Below, piece after piece: positions 1 through 5,022 of a stretch of DNA of 5,022 nt. Both the position numbers and the translations under genes were made by a program. The notes beneath the pieces are model-generated. The model worked only from the letters and a program-made list of their open reading frames with translations. It did no database searches and had not been told where the DNA came from. This DNA is from Actinomycetes bacterium. GTDB taxonomy: Bacteria > Actinomycetota > Acidimicrobiia > Acidimicrobiales > Palsa-688. The first letter of the stretch is position 1; the number at the start of each line of letters is the position of its first letter. Location of the stretch: assembly GCA_021827225.1 (NCBI GenBank), contig JAKAXG010000399.1, positions 1 to 5,022 on the forward strand, written 5' to 3'.

Positions 1-2
1 TG

Positions 3-911
3 CCTCCGCCTCCGCCGCCGCCCGCCTGGAAGACGCCGGCCGTGGTCCTGGCGGAGGAGCCGGGCGAGGCTGCCTGGCAGGAGCCGGCCGAGGCTGGCTG
101 GCAGGAGCCGGCCGAGGCTGGCTGGCAGGAGCCGGTCGAGGCTGGCTGGCAGGAGCCGGTCGAGGCTGTCTCGCCGGAGCTGGTCGGGGCTGCCTGGCAG
201 GAGCCGGTCGAGGCTGTCTCGCCGGAACCGGAGGACGGTCAGCCGGCCGGCGACGAGCGCCCGGCGGACGCCGTGGTCATCGACGATCTGGACACCGGGA
301 CGGAGCCCTCCGCCGACCCCGCCCCGGCGGCCCCGGCCGTCCCGGCCCGGGCGGCCCGGCGGCGGGACCGGACCCGGCCTGCGGGGACGGGGCGGCGCCG
401 CCGGCGCTACGGCGTGGCGCTGGCCTCGGCCGCCGGAGTGGTGGTGGTGGCGGCCGGGGCGGGAGCGGCGGTGGTGGAGCTGCACCCGTTCGGCCCGTCG
501 ACCAGCCACCGCGTGGCGTCCGCCCACGGGCGCTCGTCGGCCGCCCCCGCCGGGCCCGCCGGCACCCCCGCCCCGACGGTGGCGCCCGCGCCCACCACCA
601 CCGTCCCGCCGGCGTTGACCGCCACCAGCTCCACGCCCACCGACGCCCTCTACACGGTGGCGCCCGGTCAGCTGCAGGTGTCGCTCAGCGCGTCCGGGCC
701 GTGCTGGGTCGAGCTGCGCACCGGGTCGCCCAGCGGGCCGGTCATGTACGAGGGGATCATGCAGGCGGGAGCCAGCCAGAGCTTCTCCGCCGGGGGAGGG
801 GTGTGGCTGCGTCTGGGCGACCCGGGCGGGGTGCAACTGCGGATCAACGGCTCGGCCGTCCAGCTGCCCAACGCCGCCAACCCGTTCAACGTCACGGTGA
901 CCACCGCCTGA
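3..911 (+). CDS. RodZ-like DUF4115 domain membrane protein with 8-residue repeats (5' partial)
   Basis: Residues are numbered from a GTG at 42. The frame stays open to the window edge, encoding a proline run followed by AWKTPA, so the gene probably begins upstream. However, GGAAGA at 28-33 lies 8 nt before that GTG, which could be a real start. Layout: an acidic region of 8-residue repeats (about 2-65), a disordered Ala/Pro/Asp region, an Arg-rich cluster (103-122), one membrane helix (about 124-145), a Pro/Thr/Ala linker (146-203) and a beta-rich C-terminal domain (204-289). The last contains WVELR, an AGASQSF segment and WLRLGDPGGVQLRINGSAVQLP-type spacing typical of the RodZ C-terminal DUF4115 fold. 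The Arg cluster implies a cytoplasmic N-terminus and an external DUF4115 domain. RodZ proteins link MreB to the cell-shape machinery and carry an N-terminal helix-turn-helix; none is visible here and it may lie upstream. The domain call is fairly secure, but a role in cell shape is inference. Confidence 0.75.
   Translation, partial: PPPPPPPAWKTPAVVLAEEPGEAAWQEPAEAGWQEPAEAGWQEPVEAGWQEPVEAVSPELVGAAWQEPVEAVSPEPEDGQPAGDERPADAVVIDDLDTGTEPSADPAPAAPAVPARAARRRDRTRPAGTGRRRRRYGVALASAAGVVVVAAGAGAAVVELHPFGPSTSHRVASAHGRSSAAPAGPAGTPAPTVAPAPTTTVPPALTATSSTPTDALYTVAPGQLQVSLSASGPCWVELRTGSPSGPVMYEGIMQAGASQSFSAGGGVWLRLGDPGGVQLRINGSAVQLPNAANPFNVTVTTA
45..236 (+). repeat. In-frame 24-bp tandem repeat array (about 8 units)
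   Basis: Seven contiguous 24-bp units (69-236) encode A-A/G-W-Q-E-P-A/V-E or the variant A-V-S-P-E-P/L-x-x. A degenerate first unit (VLAEEPGE, 45-68) brings it to eight. Neighbouring WQEP units are almost identical in DNA, differing mainly at GCC/GTC and GGC/GCC codons, which suggests recent slippage or unequal exchange. Two SPE-type units are interleaved with WQEP units, so a 48-bp higher-order duplication may also have occurred. The unit is a multiple of three, so copy changes keep the frame. Confidence 0.9.
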
Positions 912-962
912 GCGTCGTGGGCCGGGCTGGTGCAACCTCCGATAGCGCTGTTCCAGCGGTAA

Positions 963-978
963 AGGGCCGTTCGGCCCT
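963..978. promoter_or_regulatory. Palindrome resembling a DosR/DevR box (or short terminator hairpin)
   Basis: The sequence AGGGCCGTTCGGCCCT is a palindrome except for its central TT. It fits the skeleton of the mycobacterial DosR (DevR) box, GGGnCn-WW-nGnCCC, including every conserved G and C. It is centred about 42 nt before the ATG at 1013 of a PPOX-family gene, a family that has members in the DosR regulon. A GACGGT hexamer at 1001-1006 could act as a -10 (A at position 2, T at position 6), placing a start site at about 1013. The alternative is a stem of 6-7 bp acting as a terminator for the upstream gene, but no T-run follows it. Confidence 0.5.
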
Positions 979-1012
979 GTCCCCGCGCACCTGAGGAGAC
1001 GACGGTTCTGGG

Positions 1013-1426
1013 ATGCGGGAGGGACCGATATTGGAAGCCATGGACCGCCAGGACTGCCTGGCCCTTCTCCGCCGGCTCCGCTGGGGTCACGTGGCCATGA
1101 CGCTGGACGCCATGCCGGCCATTCGCAGCGTGCGGTTCGTGCTCGACGACGGCGACATCCGGTTCTGGGTGTCCAAGGGCTCCCGCCTGCTGCGGGCGGT
1201 GTTCGGCACGGTGGTGGCCTTCCACGCCGAGTCCATCGACGAGTCGGCCGGCGAGGCCATGTCGGTGCACGTGACGGGCATCGCCCAGCCGGTGATCGAG
1301 GCCCGCTCGAGCCTGTTCCCCACCGCCGGCCTGCCGCCGTGGTCGGGCACGGCCGGCGCCGACGAGCTGATCCGCCTCTCGACCGAGGACATCTCCGGCC
1401 AGCGGGTGCGCTGGGAGGCGTCCTGA
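1013..1426 (+). CDS. Pyridoxamine 5'-phosphate oxidase family (FMN/F420-binding split-barrel) protein
   Basis: A 137-residue protein, the usual length for small single-domain split-barrel flavoproteins of the Pyridox_ox_2 type. Family features: an N-terminal helix with LALLRRLRWGHVAM (about 16-29), a first hairpin with PAIRSVRFVLDDGDIRFWVSKGSRLL (35-60), a VVAFHAESID strand (67-76) and MSVHVTGIAQPV (83-94), where many relatives have WSV-x-V-x-G. Such proteins bind FMN or F420 in the cytoplasm. The substrate cannot be read from sequence, and a role in vitamin B6 synthesis is unlikely for this subfamily. The start is uncertain: ATG 1013 fits a leaderless transcript from the palindromic promoter (GAGGAGA lies 13 nt upstream), TTG 1031 has GGGAGGGA 6 nt upstream, and ATG 1040 keeps the whole domain (MDRQDCLALL). 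It is a single-gene unit, facing the next gene end to end. Confidence 0.85.
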   Translation: MREGPILEAMDRQDCLALLRRLRWGHVAMTLDAMPAIRSVRFVLDDGDIRFWVSKGSRLLRAVFGTVVAFHAESIDESAGEAMSVHVTGIAQPVIEARSSLFPTAGLPPWSGTAGADELIRLSTEDISGQRVRWEAS

Positions 1427-1427
1427 C

Positions 1428-2174
1428 CTAGCCGCCCAGCGGGGCGGGCAGCCGCGGGCCGGTCTCCAGCAGGGGTGTGCCGTCGGCCGCGAATGCCTCG
1501 GCGACCAAGCGGTCCCCGTCGGCCGCCGCCGGGGCGACCGCCGTGTAGAAGCGAAGCCCGGGGAAGTGGCGGTCGGTGTAGAGGATGGCCTTCAGAGGGG
1601 TGGGCGAGCCGCCCAGCAGGACCTGCACCGACGCCGCCGGCGCCGAGGTGACCCCGTACACCAGCTCGGCCCCGAAGCCGTAGGTGGGCCCGTAGGACGA
1701 GCAGGAGAGCGAGTCCATCCGGGTCGCGTCCCCGCCGCCACCGCCGCTGGACCCGGAGGTCACCACCTCCATGTCCAGGCCGGGCCCGAAGGTGGGGAGC
1801 GACCCGCCGCCCGCCCCGCCGGCGGCGGACCGCCCGGCGTCGAGCGGGCTGACCTTGACCCAGAGGCTCCACGCCGAGCCGCCGGCCATGCCGGCGGCGA
1901 CCTGCACGGCCGGGGTGGGCGCCGGCAGCCGGGCCAGCAGGGGAGGGGCGGCCAGCCGAACCGGCCCGCCGCGTCCGGCGCCGGTGGGTCCGCCGCGGGT
2001 GCGGCTCCCCCCGTTGACCACCAGGGCCACCACGACGACCACGGGCAGGAGCACGGCGATCCCCACCAGCCGCAACCACGGCCGCTCCGGGGGAGCCCCC
2101 GACGGCGGCGCCGGACCCTCCCCGCCCTCCCCGGACGGGCGGTGAATGGCCCGCCAGTGCGAAGCGGCGTGCAC
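1428..2174 (-). CDS. Unrecognised membrane-anchored protein downstream of zur
   Basis: I do not recognise this 248-residue protein. From the GTG at 2174 it has a hydrophilic Pro/Gly/Glu-rich N-terminus (1-35), one strong membrane helix (about 36-53, with VLLPVVVVVALVV), a low-complexity Gly/Arg linker (54-75) and a probable extracytoplasmic region (about 76-248). The outer region has a Gly/Ser-rich break (about 117-149, with GSSGGGGGD), then a predicted beta-rich part containing SLSCSSYGPTYGFGAELVYGV, VQVLLGG and LKAILYTDRHFPGLRFYTAV. There is a single cysteine (158), so no disulfide and no obvious metal cluster. The GTG was chosen because it begins 2 nt after the zur stop; the SD is weak (GGGGA about 15 nt upstream). 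A TTG near residue 34 is an alternative start. The spacing implies cotranscription with zur and hence possible zinc control, but a zinc function is only inference. Confidence 0.72.
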   Translation of the reverse strand: MHAASHWRAIHRPSGEGGEGPAPPSGAPPERPWLRLVGIAVLLPVVVVVALVVNGGSRTRGGPTGAGRGGPVRLAAPPLLARLPAPTPAVQVAAGMAGGSAWSLWVKVSPLDAGRSAAGGAGGGSLPTFGPGLDMEVVTSGSSGGGGGDATRMDSLSCSSYGPTYGFGAELVYGVTSAPAASVQVLLGGSPTPLKAILYTDRHFPGLRFYTAVAPAAADGDRLVAEAFAADGTPLLETGPRLPAPLGG

Positions 2175-2176
2175 CG

Positions 2177-2563
2177 CTACCCGGCGCAGTCCCCGCAGGT
2201 GCCGAGGATCTCCACCGTGTGGGCCACGTCGACGAAGCCGTGGGCCCCGGCCACCCGGTCGGCCCAGCGCTCCACCTCCGGCCCCTCCACCTCGACGGTG
2301 CGCCCGCAGGACCGGCACACCAGATGGTGGTGGTGGCCGGTGCCGCAGCGGCGGTACAGGGTCTCGCCCTCGTCGGTGCGCAGGGTGTCGACCTCCCCGG
2401 ACTCGGCCAGGGTCCGCAGCTGGTTGTACACGGTCGTCAGCCCCACGCTGTCGCCGCGCGAGCGGAGCTCGGCGAAGAGATCCTGCGCCGACCGGAAGCT
2501 GCCCGACTCGTCGAGCAGGGCGGCCACCGCCCGCTTCTGGCGGGTGTCACGAGAGCCAGTCAT
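2177..2563 (-). CDS. zur: Zinc uptake regulator Zur (Fur family)
   Basis: A 128-residue Fur-family repressor of normal length. The N-terminal winged helix (1-60) includes the recognition region GLTTVYNQLRTLAESG (41-56). The C-terminal dimerisation domain carries HHHH (77-80), CRSC (83-86) and CGDC (123-126). Compared with my recollection of M. tuberculosis Zur/FurB, every zinc ligand is present at a constant offset of 3: structural C83, C86, C123, C126; second site D59, C73, H78, H80; third site H77, H79, E98, H115. The end HTVEILGTCGDC also matches that protein closely. This separates it from iron (Fur) and manganese (Mur) relatives. The ATG at 2563 directly precedes the conserved MTGSRDTRQKRAVAALL start; longer versions would run into znuA. 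Divergence from znuACB with a shared AT-rich operator supports zinc-dependent repression of the importer and probably of zur itself. Confidence 0.95.
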   Translation of the reverse strand: MTGSRDTRQKRAVAALLDESGSFRSAQDLFAELRSRGDSVGLTTVYNQLRTLAESGEVDTLRTDEGETLYRRCGTGHHHHLVCRSCGRTVEVEGPEVERWADRVAGAHGFVDVAHTVEILGTCGDCAG

Positions 2564-2581
2564 CGCGTAACCGTTATCATT
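2561..2581. promoter_or_regulatory. Probable Zur operator in the zur-znuA divergent promoter
   Basis: On the minus strand this reads AATGATAACGGTTACGCGATG. It contains a strong half-site (AATGATAAC) and a palindromic core TAACCGTTA (2568-2576, centre 2572) of the 7-1-7 kind (TGATAAC-n-GTTATCA) used by Fur-family proteins. The second arm is degenerate beyond GTTA. It overlaps the zur start codon, and its centre lies about 29 bp before the znuA GTG, where bound repressor would block polymerase. It sits in an AT-rich island that stands out from GC-rich surroundings. The exact boundaries are inferred. Confidence 0.6.
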
Positions 2582-2587
2582 TCGGAT

Positions 2588-2593
2588 TAGATT
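2588..2593 (+). promoter_or_regulatory. Predicted -10 element of znuACB (leaderless promoter)
   Basis: TAGATT fits TAnnnT, and its last T is 7 nt before the GTG at 2601. That spacing would start transcription at or next to the start codon. No Shine-Dalgarno sequence precedes the GTG, which agrees with a leaderless mRNA. The -35 region would fall over the TAACCGTTA core, so Zur binding would occlude it. Confidence 0.5.
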
Positions 2594-2596
2594 ATA
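2591..2596 (-). promoter_or_regulatory. Predicted -10 element of zur
   Basis: The minus strand reads TATAAT, a perfect consensus -10, about 27 nt before the zur ATG. It would give a start site near 2584 and a leader of about 20 nt, with the probable Zur operator just downstream of that start. No clear -35 hexamer or SD is visible. A weaker alternative, AACGGT at 2575-2570, would make zur leaderless. Confidence 0.4.
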
Positions 2597-2600
2597 TGCA

Positions 2601-3536
2601 GTGATTCCCGGTAAGACCCTCACGTTAGCCAGCCTGCTGCTGGCGGCGACGCTGGTGGCGGCGTTGGCCGGTGCCTGCGGGTCGGCGCCGACCGGCCGCG
2701 GACGGACCGCCACCGGCGCCGGCGGCCCCGCGGTCGTAGCGGTGGTGGCGGCCGAGAGCCAGTACGGCGACGTGGCCGCCCAGGTGGGGGGCCCCTACGT
2801 CCGGGTCCGCTCGATCATGGACAACCCCGACACCGACCCCCACAGCTTCGAGGTCAGCACCCGCGTGGCCCGGGCCATCGCCACCGCCGGGCTGGTCGTG
2901 CAGAACGGGCTCGGCTACGACGGCTTCATGGGCCGCATCGAGGGCGCCTCCCCCGACCCGGGGCGCCGGGTGGTCGACGCCCGGACCGTGCTCGGGCTCC
3001 CGGCCAGCACCGCCAACCCCCACCTCTGGTACGACCCGGCGACCATGCCCCGGGTGGCGGACGCCATCGCCGCCGACCTGGCCGCCCTGCAGCCGGCGCA
3101 CGCCTCCTACTTCCGGGCCAACGCCGCACGGTTCCGGGCGTCGCTCACCCCGTGGCTGCAGGCCATCCAACGGCTCCGCAGCCGGTACCCCGGCTTCCCG
3201 GTCGCCACCACCGAGCCAGTGGCCGACTACCTGCTGAGCGCCGTGGGGGCCCGCGACCTCACCCCGTTCAGCTTCCAGGCGGACGTCATGAACGGGGTGG
3301 ACCCCGCCCCCCAGGGCATCGCCACGGAGACCGACCTGCTGCAGCACCGGCGGGTGCGGGCCCTCGTGTACAACCGGCAGGTCACCGACTCCCTCACCTC
3401 GGGCTTCGTCCGCACCGCCCGCCGGGCCGGCGTGGCGGTGGTCGGCGTGGACGAGATCATGCCGGCCGGCGAGAGCTACCAGGCCTGGATGCTCGCCACC
3501 ACCCAGCGCCTCGAGCAGGCGGTGTCCGGCTCATGA
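2601..3536 (+). CDS. znuA: Zinc ABC transporter substrate-binding protein (ZnuA/TroA family, probable lipoprotein)
   Basis: A 311-residue metal-binding protein of the cluster A-I (ZnuA/TroA) family that captures zinc outside the membrane for the importer. Residues 1-25 form a signal peptide with a hydrophobic core ending LAGAC, so C26 is a probable lipidation site, though the lipobox is imperfect (A at -3). Likely metal ligands by motif position: H81 (DPHSFE), H141 (NPHLWYD), E205 (ATTEPV) and E285 (DEIMP). Family landmarks near the end are LVYNRQ (255-260) and SYQAWM (292-297). E205 stands where classical ZnuA has a histidine, and the His-rich loop of Gram-negative ZnuA is absent. Sequence alone would allow manganese, but divergence from zur favours zinc. 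The GTG start has no SD and fits a leaderless transcript. The stop overlaps the znuC start (ATGA). Confidence 0.92.
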   Translation: MIPGKTLTLASLLLAATLVAALAGACGSAPTGRGRTATGAGGPAVVAVVAAESQYGDVAAQVGGPYVRVRSIMDNPDTDPHSFEVSTRVARAIATAGLVVQNGLGYDGFMGRIEGASPDPGRRVVDARTVLGLPASTANPHLWYDPATMPRVADAIAADLAALQPAHASYFRANAARFRASLTPWLQAIQRLRSRYPGFPVATTEPVADYLLSAVGARDLTPFSFQADVMNGVDPAPQGIATETDLLQHRRVRALVYNRQVTDSLTSGFVRTARRAGVAVVGVDEIMPAGESYQAWMLATTQRLEQAVSGS

Positions 3537-4300
3537 GGGGCCAGCCCGTCCTGCAGATGCACGACGTCGAGGTCACCCTCGCCGGCCGGCGGATTCTCGA
3601 CCGGATAGACCTCGATGTCGGCGAGGGCGAGTTCACCGGGCTGATCGGGTCCAACGGGGCGGGCAAGACCACCCTGCTCAAGACCGTCCTGGGCCTGGTC
3701 GAGCCCGACGCCGGCTCCGTGCTCATCGCCGGGCGGCCCCGCTCCCGGCGCAACCCGCTCCTCGGCTACGTGCCGCAGAAGATCAACCTGGACCCCGACA
3801 TGCCGCTGCGGGCCCGGGATCTGGTCGGCCTGGGCATCGACGGTCACCGCCTGGGGTTTCCCCGCCGCTCCGCCGAGCGCCACCAGCGGGTGGAACGGGC
3901 CCTCGCCGCCGTAGGCGCCGAGCGCTTCGCCGACGCCCGGGTCGGCACGCTGTCGGGCGGCGAGCAGCAGAGGGTGATGATCGCCCACGCGCTGGTCAGC
4001 CGGCCCCGCCTGCTGCTCATGGACGAACCCCTGGCCAACCTCGACATCAGCAGTGCCAACGATGTGGTGTCGGTGCTGGGGCGGGTCAGCGCCCAGCAGG
4101 GGGTGGCGGTGCTGATCTCCGCCCACGACATGAACCCCCTCCTGCCGGTGATGGACCGCATCGCCTACATGGCGGACGGCCGGGTGGCTTCGGGGACCAC
4201 CGACGAGGTGGTCCGCAGCGAGGTGCTGAGCGACCTGTACCGCCATCCGGTGGAGGTGCTGCGGGTGCAGGGCCGGGTGCTGGTGGTGTCGGGATCATGA
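3533..4300 (+). CDS. znuC: Zinc ABC transporter ATP-binding protein ZnuC
   Basis: A 255-residue cytoplasmic ATPase subunit that powers zinc import through the ZnuB permease. All nucleotide-binding motifs are intact: Walker A GSNGAGKTT (39-47), Q-loop Q82 in YVPQK, ABC signature LSGGEQQR (140-147), Walker B RLLLMDEP (159-166), D-loop ANLD (168-171) and switch histidine H198 (SAHDMN). Length and the short C-terminal tail match metal-import ATPases of the ZnuC/MntB class. The ATG lies in an ATGA overlap with the znuA stop, with no good SD, so translation is probably coupled to znuA. The same reading frame stays open back to 3152 inside znuA, but that extension is out-of-frame GC-rich shadow with no conserved content. 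The stop again overlaps the next start (ATGA at 4297-4300). Confidence 0.95.
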   Translation: MRGQPVLQMHDVEVTLAGRRILDRIDLDVGEGEFTGLIGSNGAGKTTLLKTVLGLVEPDAGSVLIAGRPRSRRNPLLGYVPQKINLDPDMPLRARDLVGLGIDGHRLGFPRRSAERHQRVERALAAVGAERFADARVGTLSGGEQQRVMIAHALVSRPRLLLMDEPLANLDISSANDVVSVLGRVSAQQGVAVLISAHDMNPLLPVMDRIAYMADGRVASGTTDEVVRSEVLSDLYRHPVEVLRVQGRVLVVSGS

Positions 4301-5022
4301 CGTTCTTCTCCAGCGGGCCGGTGCACGTCGCCCTGATCGTCGGCGCGCTGGTGGCGGTGGTGTCCGGGCCGGTGGGCGTGTTCACCGTCATGAGGAACCA
4401 GTCGTTCTCCGGCCACTCCCTCGCCGACATCGGCACCGCCGGCGGCGCCGGCGCCTACCTGGCCGGGTGGAACGTCCTGTACGGCTTCGTCGCCATGAAC
4501 CTGGTCGCGGCGGCCGCCATGGAGGCGGCCGGGGTGAGGCGGAACCGGGGCCGGGACGTGGCGACGGGGATAGTGCTGGGCGCCTCCCTCGGCCTGTCGG
4601 CCCTGTTCCTGCACCTCGAGACCAGATCGAGCACCACCGGGGCCACCATCACCGTGCTGTTCGGGTCCATCTTCACCTTCGACTCCGCCACCGTGCCGTT
4701 CGTGGCGCTCACCGCCGCCGTGGCCCTGTCGCTGGTGGCCGTGCTGTACCGGCCCCTCCTGCTGTCCACGGTCAGCCCCGAGCTGGCGGCGGCCCGCGGC
4801 GTACCGGTGGGTCTGGTGGGAGCGGCCTACCTTTTGGCCCTGGCCCTGGCCGTGTCGCTGTCCGCGGTGACGATAGGCGCCATCCTGTCCACCGCTCTGC
4901 TCGTCGGCCCGGCGGCCACCGCCCTGCGGCTCACCCGCCGCCCGGGGGCCGCCGTCCTGGCCGCCGCCGGCATCGGGGTGGCCGCCACCTGGGCGGGGGT
5001 GGCCCTCTCCTACGAGAGCTAC
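4297..5022 (+). CDS. znuB: Zinc ABC transporter permease ZnuB (3' partial)
   Basis: The first 242 residues of an ABC-3 family metal permease, open to the last base of the window; full-length relatives are usually about 260-290 residues, so little is missing. It is strongly hydrophobic with several membrane helices, for example about 10-33, 60-78, 88-106, 133-151 and 172-210. Family signatures are FSGHSLADIGTAGGAGAYL (37-55) and the late block PELAAARGVPVGLVG (161-175), followed by VTIGAILSTALLVGPAATAL (191-210), which corresponds to the conserved cytoplasmic loop and following helix of ZnuB/MntC permeases. It would form the homodimeric membrane channel used by ZnuC. The ATG lies in an ATGA overlap with the znuC stop, giving a tight znuA-znuC-znuB operon. 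Confidence 0.93.
   Translation, partial: MTFFSSGPVHVALIVGALVAVVSGPVGVFTVMRNQSFSGHSLADIGTAGGAGAYLAGWNVLYGFVAMNLVAAAAMEAAGVRRNRGRDVATGIVLGASLGLSALFLHLETRSSTTGATITVLFGSIFTFDSATVPFVALTAAVALSLVAVLYRPLLLSTVSPELAAARGVPVGLVGAAYLLALALAVSLSAVTIGAILSTALLVGPAATALRLTRRPGAAVLAAAGIGVAATWAGVALSYESY

Noticed and set aside
432..480. GG-rich tract as a G-quadruplex
   Set aside because: Mostly GGT/GGC/GCG codons for Val, Ala and Gly in the membrane helix. Runs of only two or three G are expected at this GC content.
668..1270. Leftward 200-residue open frame over the gap at 912-1012
   Set aside because: It runs antisense through the DUF4115 domain and the PPOX gene, and its His/Arg/Gly-rich translation shows no domain.
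1087..2079. Long leftward open frame across the PPOX gene and the unknown membrane protein
   Set aside because: Arg/Gly/Pro-rich composition typical of a shadow frame in GC-rich DNA. It opposes the well-supported PPOX gene.
2175..2318. Longer start (ATG 2318) for the membrane protein downstream of zur
   Set aside because: The extra 48 residues are Gly/Arg-rich shadow of the conserved zur C-terminus. The GTG right after the zur stop fits better.
2146..2604. Rightward open frames antisense to zur
   Set aside because: Low-complexity Arg/Pro content with no family features, while the minus strand encodes a Zur with all its zinc ligands.
3152..3532. Open frame joined upstream of znuC, giving a possible 382-residue protein
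   Set aside because: It is an out-of-frame shadow inside znuA, rich in Pro/Gly/Arg with no conserved content. ZnuC homology starts at the ATG at 3533.

Overview
The window is very GC-rich, with codons ending almost always in G or C and several GTG starts. Together with actinobacterial-type protein sequences, this points to a high-GC Actinomycetota genome. An uncultured Acidimicrobiia-like lineage is a guess, not a demonstrated assignment. Coding density is very high: no stretch over 300 bases lacks a gene, and the only real intergenic gaps are 912-1012 (101 bp) and 2564-2600 (37 bp). I see no tRNA, rRNA, CRISPR array or mobile element.

Left part (1-1430). A 5'-truncated, membrane-anchored protein with a RodZ-type C-terminal DUF4115 domain carries an in-frame array of 24-bp repeats. 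After a 101-bp gap with a near-perfect 20-bp palindrome resembling a DosR/DevR box comes a small FMN-binding split-barrel (PPOX-family) protein. It ends 1 bp from the stop codon of a gene on the opposite strand.

Right part (1428-5022) is a zinc homeostasis locus built around a 37-bp AT-rich divergent promoter. Leftward runs zur, a Fur-family zinc repressor in which all three known zinc sites can be recognised, followed 2 nt later by an unrecognised single-pass membrane protein. Rightward runs znuA-znuC-znuB, the binding protein, ATPase and permease of a zinc ABC importer, joined by ATGA stop/start overlaps. znuB runs off the window end.

How it likely works: when zinc is sufficient, zinc-loaded Zur binds the AT-rich operator between zur and znuA and shuts off the importer and probably itself. 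When zinc is low, both are transcribed. The 248-residue membrane-anchored protein downstream of zur looks cotranscribed with it. It is the least explained gene here and the best candidate for something undescribed. Both znuA and the PPOX gene have promoter geometry suggesting leaderless mRNAs.
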